From Mycolicibacterium rhodesiae (GTDB taxonomy: Bacteria > Actinomycetota > Actinomycetes > Mycobacteriales > Mycobacteriaceae), in NCBI RefSeq assembly GCF_002086695.1, contig NZ_MVIH01000002.1, forward strand, positions 558,001-622,000: DNA of 64,000 nucleotides. The letters run 5' to 3'. The notes under the pieces are model-generated. The model did not search any database, was not told the DNA's origin, and saw nothing but the letters and a program-made list of their open reading frames with translations. Positions 1 to 9,070 of this stretch are shown here, piece by piece (positions within the stretch are counted from its first letter, which is position 1; each line of letters starts with the position of its first letter). The position numbers and the translations under genes were made by a program.

Positions 1-16
1 CTGGGTTAGAAGCCCT

Positions 17-475
17 TTAGCTCTCGGCCTGCTCGGCCAACCGCTCGAGCGGCCGCAGTGCCTTGGCCAAGGTCTCCCGCTCCTCGTCGCTCAGCTTCGA
101 GAGCAACGCGGCCAGGTTGGCCCGCCGGACCGCCAGCGCCTCGCGGTGCTGCACCAGCCCCTGCGGCGTGACCTCGACGAGCACTGCCCTCAGGTCCGAT
201 GGATCGCGCGACCGCTTGACCAGACCGAGTTTCTCCAGCCGGCGGATCGCCACGGTGGTGGTTGGGGTGCGCACCCGTTCGCGTGCGGCCAGCTCGGTCA
301 TCCGGATCGGACCCTGATCCAGCAGGGTCAGCAGGATGGACAGCTGTGCGAGGGTGAGGTCGGCTCCGGCGGTGGTCGACTTGGTGTCGGCGCGGCGCAA
401 GACCGAAAAGAGCTTCGACAGGACCCGCTGTAGGTCCCCGGACAGGTCAGTGACCTGCGGCTCGGCCTCAATCAT
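17..475 (-). CDS. MarR-family transcriptional regulator
   Basis: The 152-residue protein has the usual MarR length and a winged helix-turn-helix in the middle (MTELAARERVRTPTTTVAIRRL, about residues 58-79, then the wing RSRDPSDLRAVLVEVT). It should bind DNA as a dimer. The ATG at 475 leaves a short N-terminal dimerisation helix. It matches the Rv0042c position in the M. tuberculosis order. A perfect 7-bp inverted repeat (498-512) lies just upstream of its start and is a plausible autoregulatory site. The ligand is unknown. It runs in the same direction as the ABC transporter genes upstream, but the intervening 63 bp make it a separate or read-through unit. Confidence 0.85.
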   Translation of the reverse strand: MIEAEPQVTDLSGDLQRVLSKLFSVLRRADTKSTTAGADLTLAQLSILLTLLDQGPIRMTELAARERVRTPTTTVAIRRLEKLGLVKRSRDPSDLRAVLVEVTPQGLVQHREALAVRRANLAALLSKLSDEERETLAKALRPLERLAEQAES

Positions 476-497
476 AGTTCGCTAGTCTAACCGGTCC

Positions 498-512
498 GCG
501 GTTGTCAACCGC
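498..512. promoter_or_regulatory. Inverted repeat, possible MarR operator or ABC-operon terminator
   Basis: GCGGTTG-T-CAACCGC is a perfect 7+7 bp dyad about 23 bp upstream of the MarR start and 26 bp past the ATPase stop. MarR proteins commonly bind such short dyads at their own promoters. The 1-base spacer argues against a stable RNA hairpin, so an operator is the better reading, but it is inference. Confidence 0.4.
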
Positions 513-538
513 GCGATACGCGGTATTACGCGGCCGAG

Positions 539-1279
539 TTAAAGAACTTGCGACAGGAAGCGCTGCAGACGCTCGGTCTCGGCGGCGCTGAAGATGCGAT
601 CCGGCGGCCCGGATTCGACCACCTGGCCGTAGTCCATGAAGACCACCGAGTCCGCCGTCGACTGGGCGAAGCCCATTTCGTGGGTGACGACGACCATCGT
701 CATCCCGTCCGAACCCAGCTCGGCGATCAGCGTGAGGATCCCTTTGACCAGTTCAGGGTCGAGCGCCGAGGTGGCCTCGTCGAAGAACATCACCTGTGGC
801 GCCATCGCCAGCGTCCGCGCGATCGCGACCCGCTGCTGCTGACCACCGGAGAGTGTGGCCGGCCGAACCTCGGCTTTGTGCTTCAACCCGACCCGGTCCA
901 GCTGGGCGAGCGCGAGTTCGCGGGATTCCTCGGCAGACAGCCGCTTGAGCTTGCGCGGCCCGAGCGCGACGTTGTCCACCACGCTGCGATGCGGGAAGAG
1001 GTTGAACTGCTGGAACACCATGCCGATGCGTTGCCGGAGCGCATCGGGATCGTCGTGCAACACCGACTTGCCGTCGAGCAGGATGTCCCCGCGGTCCGGC
1101 TCGTAGAGCCGGTTGAGCGTGCGCAGCAGTGTGGATTTGCCCGACCCCGACGGGCCGATGACCGCCGTCGTGGCGCCGGCGGGCACCTCTAGGTCCACGC
1201 CGCGCAAGACCTTGTTGGTGCCGAACGCGAGGTGAATGTCCTTGCAGGCCAGCGAAACCGGTTCATGAAGTGACGCCAT
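539..1279 (-). CDS. Polar amino acid ABC transporter, ATP-binding protein
   Basis: This 246-residue ATPase energises uptake of an amino acid, probably a polar one. It has Walker A GPSGSGKST (about residue 36), Q-loop region VFQQFNLFPH, signature LSGGQQQR and Walker B VMFFDEATSALDPE, and resembles the GlnQ/HisP group. The ATG at 1279 overlaps the permease stop by one base (TGATG), so translation is coupled. A longer reading frame runs upstream through the permease, but it is only a shadow. Substrate specificity cannot be read from the ATPase. Confidence 0.92.
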   Translation of the reverse strand: MASLHEPVSLACKDIHLAFGTNKVLRGVDLEVPAGATTAVIGPSGSGKSTLLRTLNRLYEPDRGDILLDGKSVLHDDPDALRQRIGMVFQQFNLFPHRSVVDNVALGPRKLKRLSAEESRELALAQLDRVGLKHKAEVRPATLSGGQQQRVAIARTLAMAPQVMFFDEATSALDPELVKGILTLIAELGSDGMTMVVVTHEMGFAQSTADSVVFMDYGQVVESGPPDRIFSAAETERLQRFLSQVL

Positions 1280-3075
1280 CACACCATCTCCTGGCTCGTT
1301 GTGCTCGGCGCCAGCGGGTCCTCGTCGGGCTGAGTTCGACCGCGGCGCAGCCGGGCGTCGATGTAGTTCACCAGGTGCGTCAACGGGATTGTCAGCAACA
1401 GATAGAACAGGCCGGCCGCCACCAACGGCGACAGGTTGCCGGTCTGGGCGTTGAGATCGCGGCCCACTTGGAACAGCTCGCGCTGGCTGGCCACCAGCCC
1501 CAGGAAGTACACCAGCGACGACGCCTTCAGCAGCGAGATGAACTGGTTCACCAGGGCGGGTAGCACCCGGCGGATGCCTTGTGGGACCACCACCAGCCGC
1601 ATCGAGGAGGAGTAACTGAACCCGAGCGCGCGGGACGCTTCCAGCTGGCCGGCGTCCACACTCTGAATACCGGACCGGAAGATCTCGCCGATATAGGCCG
1701 CGGCCATCAAGCCGAGCGCGGCGATGCCGAGCGGGAAGGGGTTGTTGCCGGTGATACCACCGACCACGGGCCCGATGCCCAGACCGATCAGGAGGATGAT
1801 CACCACCTCGGGCAGACCCCGGAAAATGTCGGTGTAGACCCGGGCCGGCCAGCGCAGCCAACGCGACCGGGAGATCCCCGCCACGGCCAGCACCATGCCG
1901 AGCAGCAATCCGATCACGCTGGCGCAGACCGTCAGGATCAACGTGTTGGGCAACCCGGTGGTCAACAGGTCCGGGATGGCCTTCTTGTAGAGGTCCCAAT
2001 CCAGGAACGACTCCCGCAGCTGGGTCAGCACCGATTTCGGCGCCGCCGCCCCGGCGGCGGGTTTCTCGTGAGCGGCGGCGATCGCGGCGAAGTCGGGCAG
2101 CTGCGGAACCGGCGCGGCTTTCGAGCCCGGCTTCCAGCCCGGCGGCAAAGCCCGCGGCACCCACTCCGCGTACAGCTTCGACCAGGTGCCGTCGGCGATC
2201 ACGGCGTCCAGGCCGGAGTTGAGCGCGTCGATCAACGGCTTGTTCTCATTCGCGACCGCATATGCGACGAAATTGTCCAAGCTGAAGGTGTTTTCGACGA
2301 TCTGTGCCGGGTCGCCGGGCTTGACCGTTCCGACCGCCTGCTGCGAGGGCGCCACCCACGCGTCGATCTGGCGGGTCTTGAGGCTGGCGTAGACGGTGTT
2401 GTAGTCCGGAAACTTCACCGGTTGCAGATGCAGCGTGTCGACGAGGTAGGCCTCTTGAACGGTGCCCTGCACCACGCCGATCCGCTGGCCGGGCCCGAGC
2501 TGTTGAAACCCGGTGATCGCCGAGCCGGACGGGACGACCAACGAGAAGTAGCCGAAGTCGTAGCCGTTGGTGAAGCCCACCGTGCGCCGCCGCGCGTCGG
2601 TGGTGGTGATCGACGACGACCCGACGTCGAAGCGCCGGGCCGCCACCTGGGCGAGCAGACCGGAGAACTCGGTGCCGACGAATGAGATCTTCAGGCCGAG
2701 CTTGTCGGCGATCGCCCGCAGCAGTTCGTTGTCGAACCCGGTGAACTGCCCCTTCGAGTCGATGCAGATACTCGGCGGTGCGTCCGACAGCGTGCCGACC
2801 GTCAGTGTGCCCGGTGTGATCAGTCCGAGCGCGTCCCGGTTGACCGACGTCAACGGCTGCACCGTGGCGGTGGTGTATTTGTCCTCGTCCGGTCCCTTGG
2901 CTGCAGCGGCGAGGTTCGTCGGCAGCGCGCTGGCCGAATCGACTCCCGGCGGGGCGCACTGGTCTGCGCCCGCCGGTGCGGCGGCCACCAGGCCGGCGAT
3001 CATCAACAGGACCGAGAGCAGTGCCGCCAGACGTATGCCGGCCCGCGGTGTCCGGTCGCAGTGAACAGCCATCAT
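1279..3075 (-). CDS. Fused amino acid-binding protein and permease of ABC transporter
   Basis: One 598-residue polypeptide carries a secretion signal (hydrophobic stretch after RAGIRL, ending near AGADQ), a family 3 extracellular solute-binding domain (about residues 80-310, with GTLTVGTLSDAPPSIC and FTGFDNELLRAIADKLG) and a C-terminal membrane permease domain (about 370-580) with the GxxLxxSRALGFS-type coupling loop (QLEASRALGFSYSS). Binding protein-permease fusions are known in Gram-positive bacteria and tether the binder to the membrane. The ATG at 3075 is chosen because it places the signal peptide at the N-terminus. The frame stays open to 3231, but those extra residues overlap the regulator. 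It sits 41 bp after the GntR gene and overlaps the ATPase gene. Confidence 0.88.
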   Translation of the reverse strand: MMAVHCDRTPRAGIRLAALLSVLLMIAGLVAAAPAGADQCAPPGVDSASALPTNLAAAAKGPDEDKYTTATVQPLTSVNRDALGLITPGTLTVGTLSDAPPSICIDSKGQFTGFDNELLRAIADKLGLKISFVGTEFSGLLAQVAARRFDVGSSSITTTDARRRTVGFTNGYDFGYFSLVVPSGSAITGFQQLGPGQRIGVVQGTVQEAYLVDTLHLQPVKFPDYNTVYASLKTRQIDAWVAPSQQAVGTVKPGDPAQIVENTFSLDNFVAYAVANENKPLIDALNSGLDAVIADGTWSKLYAEWVPRALPPGWKPGSKAAPVPQLPDFAAIAAAHEKPAAGAAAPKSVLTQLRESFLDWDLYKKAIPDLLTTGLPNTLILTVCASVIGLLLGMVLAVAGISRSRWLRWPARVYTDIFRGLPEVVIILLIGLGIGPVVGGITGNNPFPLGIAALGLMAAAYIGEIFRSGIQSVDAGQLEASRALGFSYSSSMRLVVVPQGIRRVLPALVNQFISLLKASSLVYFLGLVASQRELFQVGRDLNAQTGNLSPLVAAGLFYLLLTIPLTHLVNYIDARLRRGRTQPDEDPLAPSTTSQEMV

Positions 3076-3116
3076 TAGCAAGGTACTGCCCGCGGCAATC
3101 GCGGTGCGCCTTGCGA

Positions 3117-3782
3117 TCAGACGGAATCCAAGTCGGTGAGCACCCCGGCCTGTCGCAGTTCCGCGATGAGCACATCGGCCATCAGGTCGGTGCGGTCCAG
3201 GCAGGCCTGCCGTGCGGCCGACGGACGGCACTGCTGGATTGCGGCATGTTCGGCTTCGGCGATCGGCAGGAGCTGGTCCACCGTGTGCGGGTAGGTGGCC
3301 CAGAATTCGCGAGGCATGAACCCGCGCGATGCCCGAATTCCTGCAGTCAGTCGTGGGCCGGCGTATTCGTCGAGGACGATATCCCGGAAGAGGTCGGCCG
3401 CGTTGAGGAAGACGCGCGAATCGGATGAGGCGCGCATGACAGCCATCGGCTCGGCGAGCCGCTCGAGGACCTCTGGGCGGGGATCGGCGGCAGCCCGCGC
3501 GGAGGCCGCACCGGTCAGCAGGCCGTGCACCTCATGGTGCTCGCGCAGGACGTCGGCATCAAAGCGATGGATGAACGCTCCGCGGTGATAGCGCGACTCC
3601 AGGATGCCGTCGTGTTCGAGTTGGTTGAGGGCTTCCTGGACGGGCACCCGGCTCAGTCCGAGGGCAGCGGTGATCTGATTGCGGTCCACGCGATCTCCCG
3701 ACCGCAGCCGCCCGGTGAGCAGCATGTCGAGAACGTGCGCAACGACAAGGTCTTTCTCTTTGACCCCATAACGTTTGGGCAT
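3117..3782 (-). CDS. GntR-family (FadR-type) transcriptional regulator
   Basis: The 221-residue protein has an N-terminal winged helix (SGDRVDRNQITAALGLSRVPVQEALNQLE, residues about 27-55, written here as the HTH span) and an all-helical FadR/FCD-like effector domain with scattered His residues that could bind metal or a carboxylate. AGAGGG lies 3-8 bases before the ATG at 3782. It is first in a unit with the amino acid transporter, so it probably controls that transporter. It is also divergent from the P450, with a 25-bp dyad between them. It occupies the Rv0043c position. Confidence 0.87.
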   Translation of the reverse strand: MPKRYGVKEKDLVVAHVLDMLLTGRLRSGDRVDRNQITAALGLSRVPVQEALNQLEHDGILESRYHRGAFIHRFDADVLREHHEVHGLLTGAASARAAADPRPEVLERLAEPMAVMRASSDSRVFLNAADLFRDIVLDEYAGPRLTAGIRASRGFMPREFWATYPHTVDQLLPIAEAEHAAIQQCRPSAARQACLDRTDLMADVLIAELRQAGVLTDLDSV

Positions 3783-3873
3783 TTCCCTCTCCGGGTCCCT
3801 CTCCGGGGCGTCCAGACGACGTGCACTCGTCGCAATCCTCCTGGTTACTTGCGGGTATCTCGCGCAATCGTCG

Positions 3874-3898
3874 GTAACGAGACTGTGAGTCTCGTTAC
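3874..3898. promoter_or_regulatory. Perfect 25-bp dyad in the GntR/P450 divergent region
   Basis: GTAACGAGACT, spacer GTG, then AGTCTCGTTAC: an 11+11 bp perfect inverted repeat ending 9 bp before the P450 start codon. Its position would block P450 transcription or translation, so a repressor operator is likely. The GntR protein encoded across the gap is the nearest candidate, although a regulator elsewhere is possible. Confidence 0.6.
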
Positions 3899-3907
3899 TC
3901 TCCGACC

Positions 3908-5080
3908 ATGACGACGACGGAAATGCCCGACGGCTACTACGCGGCTACGCCGATCCCGAGTGGGCGTACGGCGGCCGTGGACCATCTGCGCAGGCCGGGG
4001 CCGGTATACCGGGTCGGGAAGATGTGGTTGATCACCAGTTACGAGGGAGTCCGCTTCGCCCAGAAGCACCCCGAGTTGTTCTCCTCGGCGAAAGCCTTCG
4101 ACGGCGTCGCCAACGCCATCTCGATGATCCCGATCGCGATCGATCCGCCGAAGCATGCCGACTACCGGCGAGTGCTCGATCCGATGTTCGGACCCAAGCG
4201 CATGGAAGCGATGGATGGCGAACTGCGCACTCAGCTGCGCGGGCACATCGACAAATTCGCTCCGCTCGGCCGTTGCGACGTCGTCGCCGACCTGTCCTAC
4301 AAGTTCCCCACCCAGGCCATCCTGACGCTGTTCGGGCTGCCCCTGGAGCACCTGCCCACGTTCCTCGGCTGGGTCAGCGGGATCATCAAGGGTGCCGATA
4401 TCGGGTCACTGGGGAGTGAGCAGTCGCAGTCGGTAATCGATTGCAGCATTGCGCTTTTCACCTTCCTGGCCGAGCAGCTGGAGATCAAACGCAGCCACCC
4501 GGGCGACGACATGCTCAGCAACATCCTGGCCCTCGACGGCGACGAGGCGTGGACCGACGCGGAGATCTTGGGGCTGTGCTTCCTGATCGTCCTGGCCGGA
4601 CTCGACACCGTCACCGGCGCCATCGGCTTCGCGTTGCTCAACCTGGCGAACGATCCGGTGCTGCGGCACAGGTTGACCGCGGACCCGTCGCTGATCCCGC
4701 CGTTCATCGAAGAGGTGCTGCGTCTCGACGGCCCCGTGCCCGGGGTGCCGCGCGTGACGACGGCCGACGTGGAGGTCGAAGGCGTGACGATTCCGGCGAA
4801 TTCACAAGTCATGCTGATGCTGTTCACCGCCAACCGTGACGGGCCGTATGCCCACACCGCCAATGAGATGGACCTCGACGCGAAGGCCGTGCACCTCGGG
4901 TTCGGCGGCGGTATCCACCGGTGCCTGGGCTCGCACCTGGCGCGCCGCGAATTACGGCTCACCATCGAGGAATTCCACGCGCGCATCCCGGACTACCGGT
5001 TGGCCGGCGAGGCCACCACGTTGTGGCCCGCCGGCACGTTCGGCCTGGAATCGCTTCCGCTGGAGTTCGATCCCTGTTAG
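3908..5080 (+). CDS. Cytochrome P450
   Basis: This 390-residue soluble bacterial P450 should hydroxylate a small organic substrate using external redox partners. Visible signatures are the I-helix AGLDTVTG, the ExxR-type EEVLR, and the haem-binding loop FGGGIHRCLG with the thiolate Cys at about residue 339. No ferredoxin or ferredoxin reductase lies next to it. It is absent from the M. tuberculosis arrangement between Rv0043c and Rv0044c, so it is a lineage-specific insertion. A strong dyad precedes its start. The substrate is unknown. Confidence 0.93.
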   Translation: MTTTEMPDGYYAATPIPSGRTAAVDHLRRPGPVYRVGKMWLITSYEGVRFAQKHPELFSSAKAFDGVANAISMIPIAIDPPKHADYRRVLDPMFGPKRMEAMDGELRTQLRGHIDKFAPLGRCDVVADLSYKFPTQAILTLFGLPLEHLPTFLGWVSGIIKGADIGSLGSEQSQSVIDCSIALFTFLAEQLEIKRSHPGDDMLSNILALDGDEAWTDAEILGLCFLIVLAGLDTVTGAIGFALLNLANDPVLRHRLTADPSLIPPFIEEVLRLDGPVPGVPRVTTADVEVEGVTIPANSQVMLMLFTANRDGPYAHTANEMDLDAKAVHLGFGGGIHRCLGSHLARRELRLTIEEFHARIPDYRLAGEATTLWPAGTFGLESLPLEFDPC

Positions 5081-5136
5081 CCGAGTCGACCGACGCCGCC
5101 GACGCAGGAGGCGGAGGAGGAGCGAGGCAATCGGCC

Positions 5137-5922
5137 TCAGCGGCTGTCGCGCCAGCGCACCAAAGCCTCGGCGGGGCCCAGGTCGTAGTCCGGTCCGTCG
5201 CAGCCGACCGTCAGCAGGGTCACGCCCAGTCCGGTGAGCGCCTCGGCGTTGGCGACGATCGTGTCGTGGTCGCGGCCCTCGACGCCCGATGATCGCTCGA
5301 TCTTGGCCGGGTCGCGGCCGACGTCAGAGCAGTGACGGTCGAGCACCTCGGCTTTGCCGGGGTAGCTCTCGGCGTTGGTGAATCCGTGCCAGATGTCGCC
5401 GTGCTCGGCGACCAGGCGCAGCGTCTTCTTCTCACCCTGTCCGCCGATGAGGATCGGGATCTGCCGGGTCGGCGCCGGATTCAGATTGGCCAGCCGGGAC
5501 TTGATCCGGGGCAGTGCGGCCGCGAGGTCGTCGAGGCGGCTGCCGGCGGTGCCGAACTCATAGCCGTACTCGTCGTAATCCTTCTGCTTCCAGCCCGACC
5601 CGATGCCGAGGATCAGCCTGCCGCCGGAGATGTGGTCGACGGTGCGGGCCATGTCGGCCAGCAGGTCGGGGTTGCGGTAGGAGTTGCAGGAGACCAGCGC
5701 GCCGATCTCGACGCGGGAGGTCTGCTCGGCCCAGGCGCCCAACATGGTCCAGCATTCGAAGTGCGCACCGTCGGGGTCGCCGTAGAGCGGGTAGAAGTGG
5801 TCCCAGTTGAAGACCACGTCGACGCCGAGGTCCTCGCAGCGCCGGACGGCATCGCGGATCTGGTTGTAGTCGGGGGCATGTTGCGGCTGCAGTTGCACGC
5901 CGATGCGAATGGGATAGGTCAC
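5137..5922 (-). CDS. LLM-class F420-dependent oxidoreductase
   Basis: A 261-residue luciferase-like monooxygenase fold protein (TIM barrel). It has the opening [10 protein letters not shown], the [14 protein letters not shown] segment that contacts flavin or F420, and the [22 protein letters not shown] segment typical of mycobacterial F420 enzymes. It occupies the Rv0044c position. Hydride-transfer substrate unknown. The start at 5922 gives a standard N-terminal beta strand. It runs in the same direction as the downstream P450-facing region but has no partner gene in the same unit. Confidence 0.85.
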   Translation of the reverse strand: MTYPIRIGVQLQPQHAPDYNQIRDAVRRCEDLGVDVVFNWDHFYPLYGDPDGAHFECWTMLGAWAEQTSRVEIGALVSCNSYRNPDLLADMARTVDHISGGRLILGIGSGWKQKDYDEYGYEFGTAGSRLDDLAAALPRIKSRLANLNPAPTRQIPILIGGQGEKKTLRLVAEHGDIWHGFTNAESYPGKAEVLDRHCSDVGRDPAKIERSSGVEGRDHDTIVANAEALTGLGVTLLTVGCDGPDYDLGPAEALVRWRDSR

Positions 5923-5941
5923 ACCTCAACCGTACGTCGCG

Positions 5942-8008
5942 TCATACGCCGATATTCCCGTCCGGCTTCCACACCGCCACGACGGCCGGTCGCGCGGTGC
6001 CGTTGCCGCCGTCGGGCCAGTGCGACAGCGGATCGTCGATGCTGTTGTCGTCGTGCTCGCCGGGGTGCTGCACCGAGATGGTGACCAGGTCGTCCAGCAC
6101 GATCGGCCCGCAGGTCTCCGCGCCGAGCGGCACCGTCAGGAATTGGCGTGTCTCACCACGATTGGGTCCTTCGAGCGCGACGGCGAACAGGCCGTCGTTG
6201 GAGGACAGCGCGTTGCCGTCGGTGGCGATCCACAGGTTGCCGTGCTTGTCGAAGGCGAGGTTGTCCGGGCAGGAGATGGGGCTGACCTTGGACTTGTCGA
6301 AACCGCCGAAGTAGGTGTCCGCCGCGGCGGGGTCTCCACAGACCAGCAGCAGATCCCAGGTGAACGAGGTGCCGGCGTGGTCGTCGGTGATCTCGAGAAC
6401 CTGGCCGTTCTTGTTGTCGTTGCGCGGATTCGGCGCATCGGCGGTGGACTTGCCCGGCGCTCCGCGCTCGTTGTTGTTGGTCAGTGCCACGTAGAGCTTG
6501 CCCGTGCGCGGGTTGGCTTCGAAGTCTTCGGGCCGGTCCATCTTGGTGGCGCCGGCCTTGTCGGCGGCGAACCGGGTGAACACCGCGACCTCCTGTGGGG
6601 TCATGCCGGCCACCAACGACTCCGCGGCGCCGTCAGGCCCCGAGCGCAGCAGCGGGAGCCACGTCCCGGACCCGCGGAAGGCGCCCGCGGCTGGCAGGGT
6701 GCCGGAGCCGTCGATCTGGTTGGCCGGGATGTCGGTGGTGAGCTTGGCGACGTACAGCGTGCCTTCGTCGAGGATCGTCATGTTGGCTGCCATCGCCGCC
6801 GCATCGCGACCGGGCTGAATCTTCTTGGCGGAGACGAACTTGTACATGTAATCGAAGCGTTCGTCGTCGCCGCTGTAGGCCACCACGGTTCCGTCCGGCG
6901 TGACGTAGATGTTGGCGGCCTCGTGTTTGAAGCGGCCCATCGCGGTGTGCTTGACCGGAGTGGAGCGCGGATCCCACGGATTCAACTCGACGACGTAGCC
7001 GAAGCGGTTGACCTCGTTGGGCGTCTTGGTGGGATCGAACCGCGGATCGAAGGTCTCCCAAAGCCGTTCGCTGGGTTTGACTTTGATGCCGTATCGCTTC
7101 CAGCGGTCGGCGTCGATCGGGCTGGGCGCCTGCGCTCCCTCGGCGGCACCGAAGTAGGAGTTGAAATTCTCCTCGCCGGACAGCACGGTGCCCCAGGGTG
7201 TGACGCCACCCGAGCAGTTGTTGATGGTGCCGCTGACGGCTCGACCGCCTGGGTCGGCCGCGGTCTTGACGAACTCGCTGCCGGCGGCAGGCCCGGTGAG
7301 GGTGAAGGGGGAGTCGGCGGTGATCCTCCGGTTGTAGGGGCCGGGCACCGGTTTGAGGCCGTTCGCGGTGCGCTCGACTTCGACGACGGTCAGACCGTGC
7401 GCGGCCAGCGCAGTCTCGAATTGTTCTCGGGTGGGCCGCTTTTCGTCGTACCCGGGGAACATGAATCGCTCGGTGGTGTACTCGTGATTCACCACAAGGA
7501 GGTAGTGGTCAGGGGCGCCGTCGATCGGCAGCAGGCCGGCGAAGTCGTTGTTGAACCCGAACTGCTGGCGTTGCGCGGCGGCGCTCTGCTTGGTGACGTC
7601 GAAGGTGGGCGCGTCGGGCAGCACCGGGTCACCCCAGCTGATCACCACCGCCTGCTGGTAACCCTCCGGGATGACGACGGCGTCCTCGGTGTTGGGCGCG
7701 ATCGCGCTGAAGTTCATGCCGGGGTTCGGGGCCGAGGGCGGCGGCGCGGTCTGTCCCGTCGGTTTGGCGTCCTGCGAGCAGGCCGCGAGTGCAGAGCCCG
7801 CGCCAACAGCGAGCACTGCTACTCCGGCGGCCTTCAACGCCGAGCGGCGCGTCACTGCCTCCCGCACCATGTCGCCGAAGTAGGCGTTGTCGCTCGTGTT
7901 CGGTGCGGGATGCGCACAGGCGTCACCGCAGCGGTAACGGCAGGTGATCCGCTGGCGAGCCGAGCGTCCGTCGTGATCGATCAGCAGGTTCAGCGGGACC
8001 ATAGCCAT
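5942..8008 (-). CDS. PhoX-family secreted phosphatase (DUF839)
   Basis: This 688-residue protein matches the PhoX/DUF839 family of Tat-exported, metal-dependent alkaline phosphatases. It has a cytoplasmic leader containing CRYRCGDAC and PNTSDNAYFGD, a twin-arginine signal (TRRSALKAAG), a hydrophobic core and a possible lipobox LAAC. The C-terminal beta-propeller region includes SGEENFNSYFG, RFGYVVELNPWDP, GRFKHEAANIYV, YSGDDERFDYMYKFV and RPEDFEANPRTGKLYVALTNN, which are conserved in PhoX. Its role would be phosphate scavenging at the cell surface. There is no counterpart between Rv0044c and Rv0045c in M. tuberculosis. No pho box was identified upstream. Confidence 0.87.
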   Translation of the reverse strand: MAMVPLNLLIDHDGRSARQRITCRYRCGDACAHPAPNTSDNAYFGDMVREAVTRRSALKAAGVAVLAVGAGSALAACSQDAKPTGQTAPPPSAPNPGMNFSAIAPNTEDAVVIPEGYQQAVVISWGDPVLPDAPTFDVTKQSAAAQRQQFGFNNDFAGLLPIDGAPDHYLLVVNHEYTTERFMFPGYDEKRPTREQFETALAAHGLTVVEVERTANGLKPVPGPYNRRITADSPFTLTGPAAGSEFVKTAADPGGRAVSGTINNCSGGVTPWGTVLSGEENFNSYFGAAEGAQAPSPIDADRWKRYGIKVKPSERLWETFDPRFDPTKTPNEVNRFGYVVELNPWDPRSTPVKHTAMGRFKHEAANIYVTPDGTVVAYSGDDERFDYMYKFVSAKKIQPGRDAAAMAANMTILDEGTLYVAKLTTDIPANQIDGSGTLPAAGAFRGSGTWLPLLRSGPDGAAESLVAGMTPQEVAVFTRFAADKAGATKMDRPEDFEANPRTGKLYVALTNNNERGAPGKSTADAPNPRNDNKNGQVLEITDDHAGTSFTWDLLLVCGDPAAADTYFGGFDKSKVSPISCPDNLAFDKHGNLWIATDGNALSSNDGLFAVALEGPNRGETRQFLTVPLGAETCGPIVLDDLVTISVQHPGEHDDNSIDDPLSHWPDGGNGTARPAVVAVWKPDGNIGV

Positions 8009-8071
8009 GCGGCCGAAACTAGGACACGGCTGTGAATCAGCTGGGAATCAACCGGTGAACAACAAGCAAAC

Positions 8072-9001
8072 TCAGCCGGCGAGCACGTCGCGCAGGATCT
8101 CCACCAGTGCGCGTGGCTGGTCGCCCTGTACCGAGTGACCGGAGTCGGGGACCATGATCACACGTTGGAAACCCGGTGCGGTGCGGGCGAATTCGTCGGC
8201 ATCCTCGTCGTTGACGAAGAACGAATTGGCACCCCGCACCAGCGTCGTGGGCATCGTGATCGACGGGACGTCGTTCCACAAACCGGCGAACGACTCCGGC
8301 AACCCCCCGTCGGAGCCGGCACCCTTGCGGAACGAGTCGTAGCGCCACGTCCAGGTGCCGTCGTCGAGCTGTTTCGAGTTGTGAAAGACGCCGCGGCGCA
8401 GCGACTCCCGGCTTCGGGTGGGCGAGGCGGCGATCGTGACGTCCAACATTGCGGTGAAGCTTTCGAACGTGCGCTCGCCCTGCGTCAGCGCGACCGCGCC
8501 GAGCTGAGCCTGGCTCATCTGTTCATGCCGTTCCGGGGCGGAGGGTGTGACATCGACCAGCACCAGTTCGGGAACAAGCGCCGGCTCGACGGTCGCGATG
8601 CGCAGCGCTGTCAGTCCGCCCAGCGACATGCCGACCACCAGTCGCGGGCTGGGCGCCCATTCGTTCAGCACGGGCCGCAGCGTGTCGGCGTTGAGCCGGG
8701 GACCGTAGTCACCGTCTTCGCGCCAGGCTGACCGGCCGTGGCCGGGTAGGTCGATCGCCAACGCCGGAACGCCGAGGCCGAGGATCACGGTGTCCCAGGT
8801 GTGGGCGTTTTGTCCGCCGCCGTGCAGGAAAACGATCCGCGGCGGCTCGGCACCCCACTTCAGCGCGCTGATCGGGCCGGAGGAGATCCTGGTGACCGGC
8901 GGCAACTCGTCGCTGACACCGGCCTGTTCGGCGTTCTCGGGCAACAGGGCGAATTCGTCGTCGAGGCGGATCAGCTCGTCATCGGAGATCACGCAGTTCA
9001 T
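8072..9001 (-). CDS. Alpha/beta hydrolase (Rv0045c-like)
   Basis: A 309-residue alpha/beta hydrolase with oxyanion-loop HGGGQNAHTWD, nucleophile elbow GMSLGG and a C-terminal His in PDSGHSV. It sits at the Rv0045c position; that family is described as a serine esterase. ATG at 9001 follows directly after the ino1 terminator region, so it is probably transcribed from its own promoter or by read-through. The physiological ester is unknown. Confidence 0.88.
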   Translation of the reverse strand: MNCVISDDELIRLDDEFALLPENAEQAGVSDELPPVTRISSGPISALKWGAEPPRIVFLHGGGQNAHTWDTVILGLGVPALAIDLPGHGRSAWREDGDYGPRLNADTLRPVLNEWAPSPRLVVGMSLGGLTALRIATVEPALVPELVLVDVTPSAPERHEQMSQAQLGAVALTQGERTFESFTAMLDVTIAASPTRSRESLRRGVFHNSKQLDDGTWTWRYDSFRKGAGSDGGLPESFAGLWNDVPSITMPTTLVRGANSFFVNDEDADEFARTAPGFQRVIMVPDSGHSVQGDQPRALVEILRDVLAG

Positions 9002-9011
9002 CTAACGCGAA

Positions 9012-9059
9012 AGTGCGGCCAGATCGCGATGGGGCGTCCCATCCGGATCTGACCGCACT
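9012..9059 (-). terminator. Hairpin terminator after ino1
   Basis: The outer arms AGTGCGGCCAGATC (9012-9025) and GATCTGACCGCACT (9046-9059) pair over 14 positions with one wobble in the minus-strand transcript. An inner GATGGG/CCCATC stem closes on a GCGT loop. It starts 12 bp after the ino1 stop. There is no long T tract, which is usual for mycobacterial terminators. Confidence 0.65.
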
Positions 9060-9070
9060 CTCGGTGCGAG

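Noticed and set aside
6020-8035. 671-codon plus-strand open frame opposite the PhoX gene
   Set aside because: Antisense shadow caused by GC-rich third positions; composition is Arg/Gly/Val-rich with no family motif, while the minus strand has clear PhoX signatures.
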